Shown here: positions 62,069 through 64,000 of the stretch, piece after piece
Layout of the letters: each line of letters begins with the position of its first letter
How positions within the stretch are numbered: the first letter of the stretch is position 1
DNA from: Lysinibacillus sp. SGAir0095
GTDB taxonomy: Bacteria; Bacillota; Bacilli; Bacillales_A; Planococcaceae
Assembly (NCBI RefSeq): GCF_005491425.1
Contig: NZ_CP028083.1
Coordinates: 892,001-956,000, forward strand
Direction: 5' to 3'
Length of the DNA stretch: 64,000 nucleotides
The notes under the pieces: model-generated
What the model was told of the DNA's origin: nothing
The model's input: only the letters and a program-made list of their open reading frames with translations
Database searches by the model: none
Made by a program: the position numbers and the translations under genes

Positions 62069-63111
62069 TAAAAATAGGACATAAAGAAATTGGTCGACAC
62101 ACAAAACCTTTTATAATTGCTGAAATGTCAGGAAATCATAATCAGTCTCTTGAGCGTGCTTTACATTTGGTGGACCTCGCTGCAGAGGCGGGAGTAGATG
62201 CTTTAAAACTACAAACTTATACACCAGATACGATTACCCTTGACGTACATACCGGTGAATTTTTCATCTCGAATGATGAAAATCTTTGGAAGGGGCAATC
62301 CCTCTATAATTTATATAAGGAAGCTTATACACCTTGGGAATGGCATGAAGCGATTTTTAATCGAGCTAAAGAACATAGTCTACTAGCATTCAGTTCGCCG
62401 TTTGATGAAACAGCGGTGGATTTTCTAGAAACATTGGATGTCCCCGCATATAAAATTGCATCATTTGAGAATGTTTCTATTCCATTAATTCGAAAAGTAG
62501 CGAAAACTGGCAAACCAATTATTATTTCCACTGGAATGGCTACAGCCGCAGAGTTGGATGAAGCCGTTCGTGCAGCCCGTTCAGAAGGTAATGATCAAAT
62601 TATTTTATTAAAATGTACAAGTACCTATCCAGCAACTCCAACCAATTCTAACATTGCTACAGTTCCACACATGAAAGAGTTATTTGGAACCGAAGTTGGT
62701 TTATCAGATCATACGATGGGTGTAGGTGTATCAGTTGCTGCTGTTACTCTTGGTGCGACAGTGATTGAAAAACACTTTACAACTTCTCGTGCTGAGGGTG
62801 GAGTTGATTCCGCATTTTCGTTGGAGCCACATGAATTAAAAATGTTAGTTGAAGAAACAGAGCGTGCATGGCAAAGTATTGGACACGTAAACTATGGACC
62901 TACTAAAGTTGAAGTTCCTTCTCTAGAACATCGCCGTTCTTTGTACATTGCTCAAGATATAAAGGTTGGGGACATTTTAACAAAAGAGAATGTGCGTGAT
63001 GTTCGTCCTGGGCTTGGACTTCCAACTAAATATTATGATTTGGTATTGGGAAAAGCTATTAAGAAGGATGTAACTAAGGGGACACCGCTAAGTTGGGAGT
63101 TATTATTGTGA
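62065..63111 (+). CDS. pseI: PseI, pseudaminic acid synthase
   Basis: Condenses 2,4-diacetamido-2,4,6-trideoxy-L-altrose with phosphoenolpyruvate. It has 348 residues: a NeuB-type TIM barrel (IIAEMSGNHNQSLERAL, DALKLQTYTPDT, KIASFENV, STGMATAAEL, LSDHTMG, TVIEKHFTTSR) and a C-terminal SAF antifreeze-like domain (RRSLYIAQDIKVGDILT). The ATG at 62065 after GGAG overlaps the pseG stop by four bases. Confidence 0.94.
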   Translation: MIKIGHKEIGRHTKPFIIAEMSGNHNQSLERALHLVDLAAEAGVDALKLQTYTPDTITLDVHTGEFFISNDENLWKGQSLYNLYKEAYTPWEWHEAIFNRAKEHSLLAFSSPFDETAVDFLETLDVPAYKIASFENVSIPLIRKVAKTGKPIIISTGMATAAELDEAVRAARSEGNDQIILLKCTSTYPATPTNSNIATVPHMKELFGTEVGLSDHTMGVGVSVAAVTLGATVIEKHFTTSRAEGGVDSAFSLEPHELKMLVEETERAWQSIGHVNYGPTKVEVPSLEHRRSLYIAQDIKVGDILTKENVRDVRPGLGLPTKYYDLVLGKAIKKDVTKGTPLSWELLL

Positions 63112-64000
63112 TGAATGAGTTAAAAGCAATGGATTCACTATTTGATCGTCTCTTTCCAATAATGCGCAGCATAACTGGAGAGGGTGTTCGAGAATCAATT
63201 CGTATCTTACAAGAATATATCCCGATCGAAATGGAAGGTGTAGAAACAGGAACACAGGTGTTTGATTGGGAGATTCCTAAAGAATGGGTGATTCGTGAAG
63301 CATGGATCAAAGATGAGAATGGAAATGAAATCATCAATATTAAAGATTTAAATCTCCATGTTGTCAACTACAGTGAACCAGTGGATATGTGGCTTTCTTT
63401 AGATGAATTAAAGCCACATATCCATACAATTCCAAAACTGCCTGATGCTGTTCCGTACGTTATTTCCTATTACAAGGAACGCTGGGGCTTCTGTATGAGT
63501 CAAAATCAATTGGATACATTACAAGAGGGTAAATATCATGTATATATAGATAGCGAAAAGATTGATGGGGAACTCAACTATGCTCACGTTGTTTTACCTG
63601 GAAAGTCAAAAAAGGAAGTACTAATAAGTACATATATTTGTCATCCCTCAATGGCAAATAATGAACTAAGTGGTCCTATTGTAGCTGCTTTCCTATATAA
63701 CCGTTTAAAAAAATGGGAAAACCGCGAGCTAACATATCGCTTTGTATTTGTACCTGAAACAATAGGCTCTATTACTTATCTATACAAATATGGAAGACAC
63801 CTAAAAGAGCAGCTATATTCTGGTGCAGTATTAACTTGTCTGGGTGGTAAAGACCATCAGCTAAGCTATAAAATGTCAAGGAATGGAAATTCCCCACTAA
63901 ATAAGTTGATTCATTTTCTAAAGGAACAAGAAAATGATAGTATGCCAGTTCGACCCTTCACTCCCTTATTTGGATCGGATGAACGTCAATATTGTTCACC
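63111..64000 (+). CDS. DUF4910-type aminopeptidase-like protein, partial at window edge
   Basis: An open frame from the ATG at 63111 to the window end (at least 296 codons, no stop). The ATG overlaps the pseI stop. It contains LFPIMRSITGEGVRESI, YKERWGFCMSQ, LISTYICHPSMANNELSGP (putative metal site) and VFVPETIGSITYLYKY, the pattern of M28/aminopeptidase-like DUF4910 proteins. These often travel with nonulosonic acid and surface sugar genes; the role is unknown. The C-terminal part is outside the window. Confidence 0.8.
   Translation, partial: MNELKAMDSLFDRLFPIMRSITGEGVRESIRILQEYIPIEMEGVETGTQVFDWEIPKEWVIREAWIKDENGNEIINIKDLNLHVVNYSEPVDMWLSLDELKPHIHTIPKLPDAVPYVISYYKERWGFCMSQNQLDTLQEGKYHVYIDSEKIDGELNYAHVVLPGKSKKEVLISTYICHPSMANNELSGPIVAAFLYNRLKKWENRELTYRFVFVPETIGSITYLYKYGRHLKEQLYSGAVLTCLGGKDHQLSYKMSRNGNSPLNKLIHFLKEQENDSMPVRPFTPLFGSDERQYCS

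Overview
The window looks like a chromosome segment of a low-GC, Gram-positive, flagellated, S-layer-forming member of the Bacillales. Lysinibacillus, Solibacillus or another Planococcaceae relative is the best fit; this is an inference from gene content, not a species call. The evidence is strong AGGAGG-type ribosome sites, intrinsic terminators, surface proteins with SLH domains, CsaB, the SecA2/SlaP accessory secretion pair, and a gene order from tagO through degSU, comF and flgM to hag that matches the Bacillus subtilis core.

Layout. (1) 0-12 kb: cell surface. Three secreted proteins carry SLH anchors (amidase, glucosaminidase-like, phosphodiester glycosidase-like). A membrane polymerase/ligase and the overlapping genes csaB, glycosyltransferase and MurJ-like flippase probably make and pyruvylate the wall polymer that SLH domains bind. 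(2) 12-17 kb: TetR regulator, C-terminal processing protease, BrnQ transporter with a possible CodY box, and a LysM/NlpC-P60 hydrolase. (3) 17-24 kb: slaP-secA2 (S-layer export), tagO, an LCP wall-polymer ligase and yvyE. (4) 24-31 kb: degS-degU, an NTF2-like lipoprotein, degV, comFA and comFC (comFB absent). (5) 31-37 kb: late flagellar block yvyF-flgM-flgN-flgK-flgL-yviE-fliW-csrA-hag, with candidate sigma-D promoters and a CsrA-site hairpin in the hag leader. (6) 37.3-39.1 kb: an IS1182-family element that landed in the hag terminator and duplicated the whole 29-bp palindrome. (7) 39-64 kb: a large flagellin-glycosylation island that continues past the right edge.

The island has two Maf-type flagellin glycosyltransferases, then pseB, then a very AT-rich variable block, then a less AT-rich block. 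The variable block holds an antibiotic-style deoxyaminosugar set (RmlA, NDP-hexose 2,3-dehydratase, 3-ketoreductase, aminotransferase, RmlB, TylF-like O-methyltransferase). It also holds a GT2, an ATP-grasp/HAD fusion, a phosphatase-superfamily protein, a TagD-like cytidylyltransferase and a LicD-like phosphotransferase. The right-hand block is a FabG-like SDR, pseH, an acyl carrier protein, an AMP ligase, LuxE-like and LuxC-like proteins, pseF/spsF, pseG, pseI and a DUF4910-like protein cut by the window edge. No luciferase genes are present and no clear pseC is seen.

The most novel-looking content is the coupling of a luciferase-free LuxC/LuxE/ACP module, a 2-deoxysugar pathway and a CDP-glycerol/LicD branch to flagellin glycosylation. 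Also notable are two intergenic arrays with an exact 21-nt period and two island genes whose only plausible start codon is CTG.
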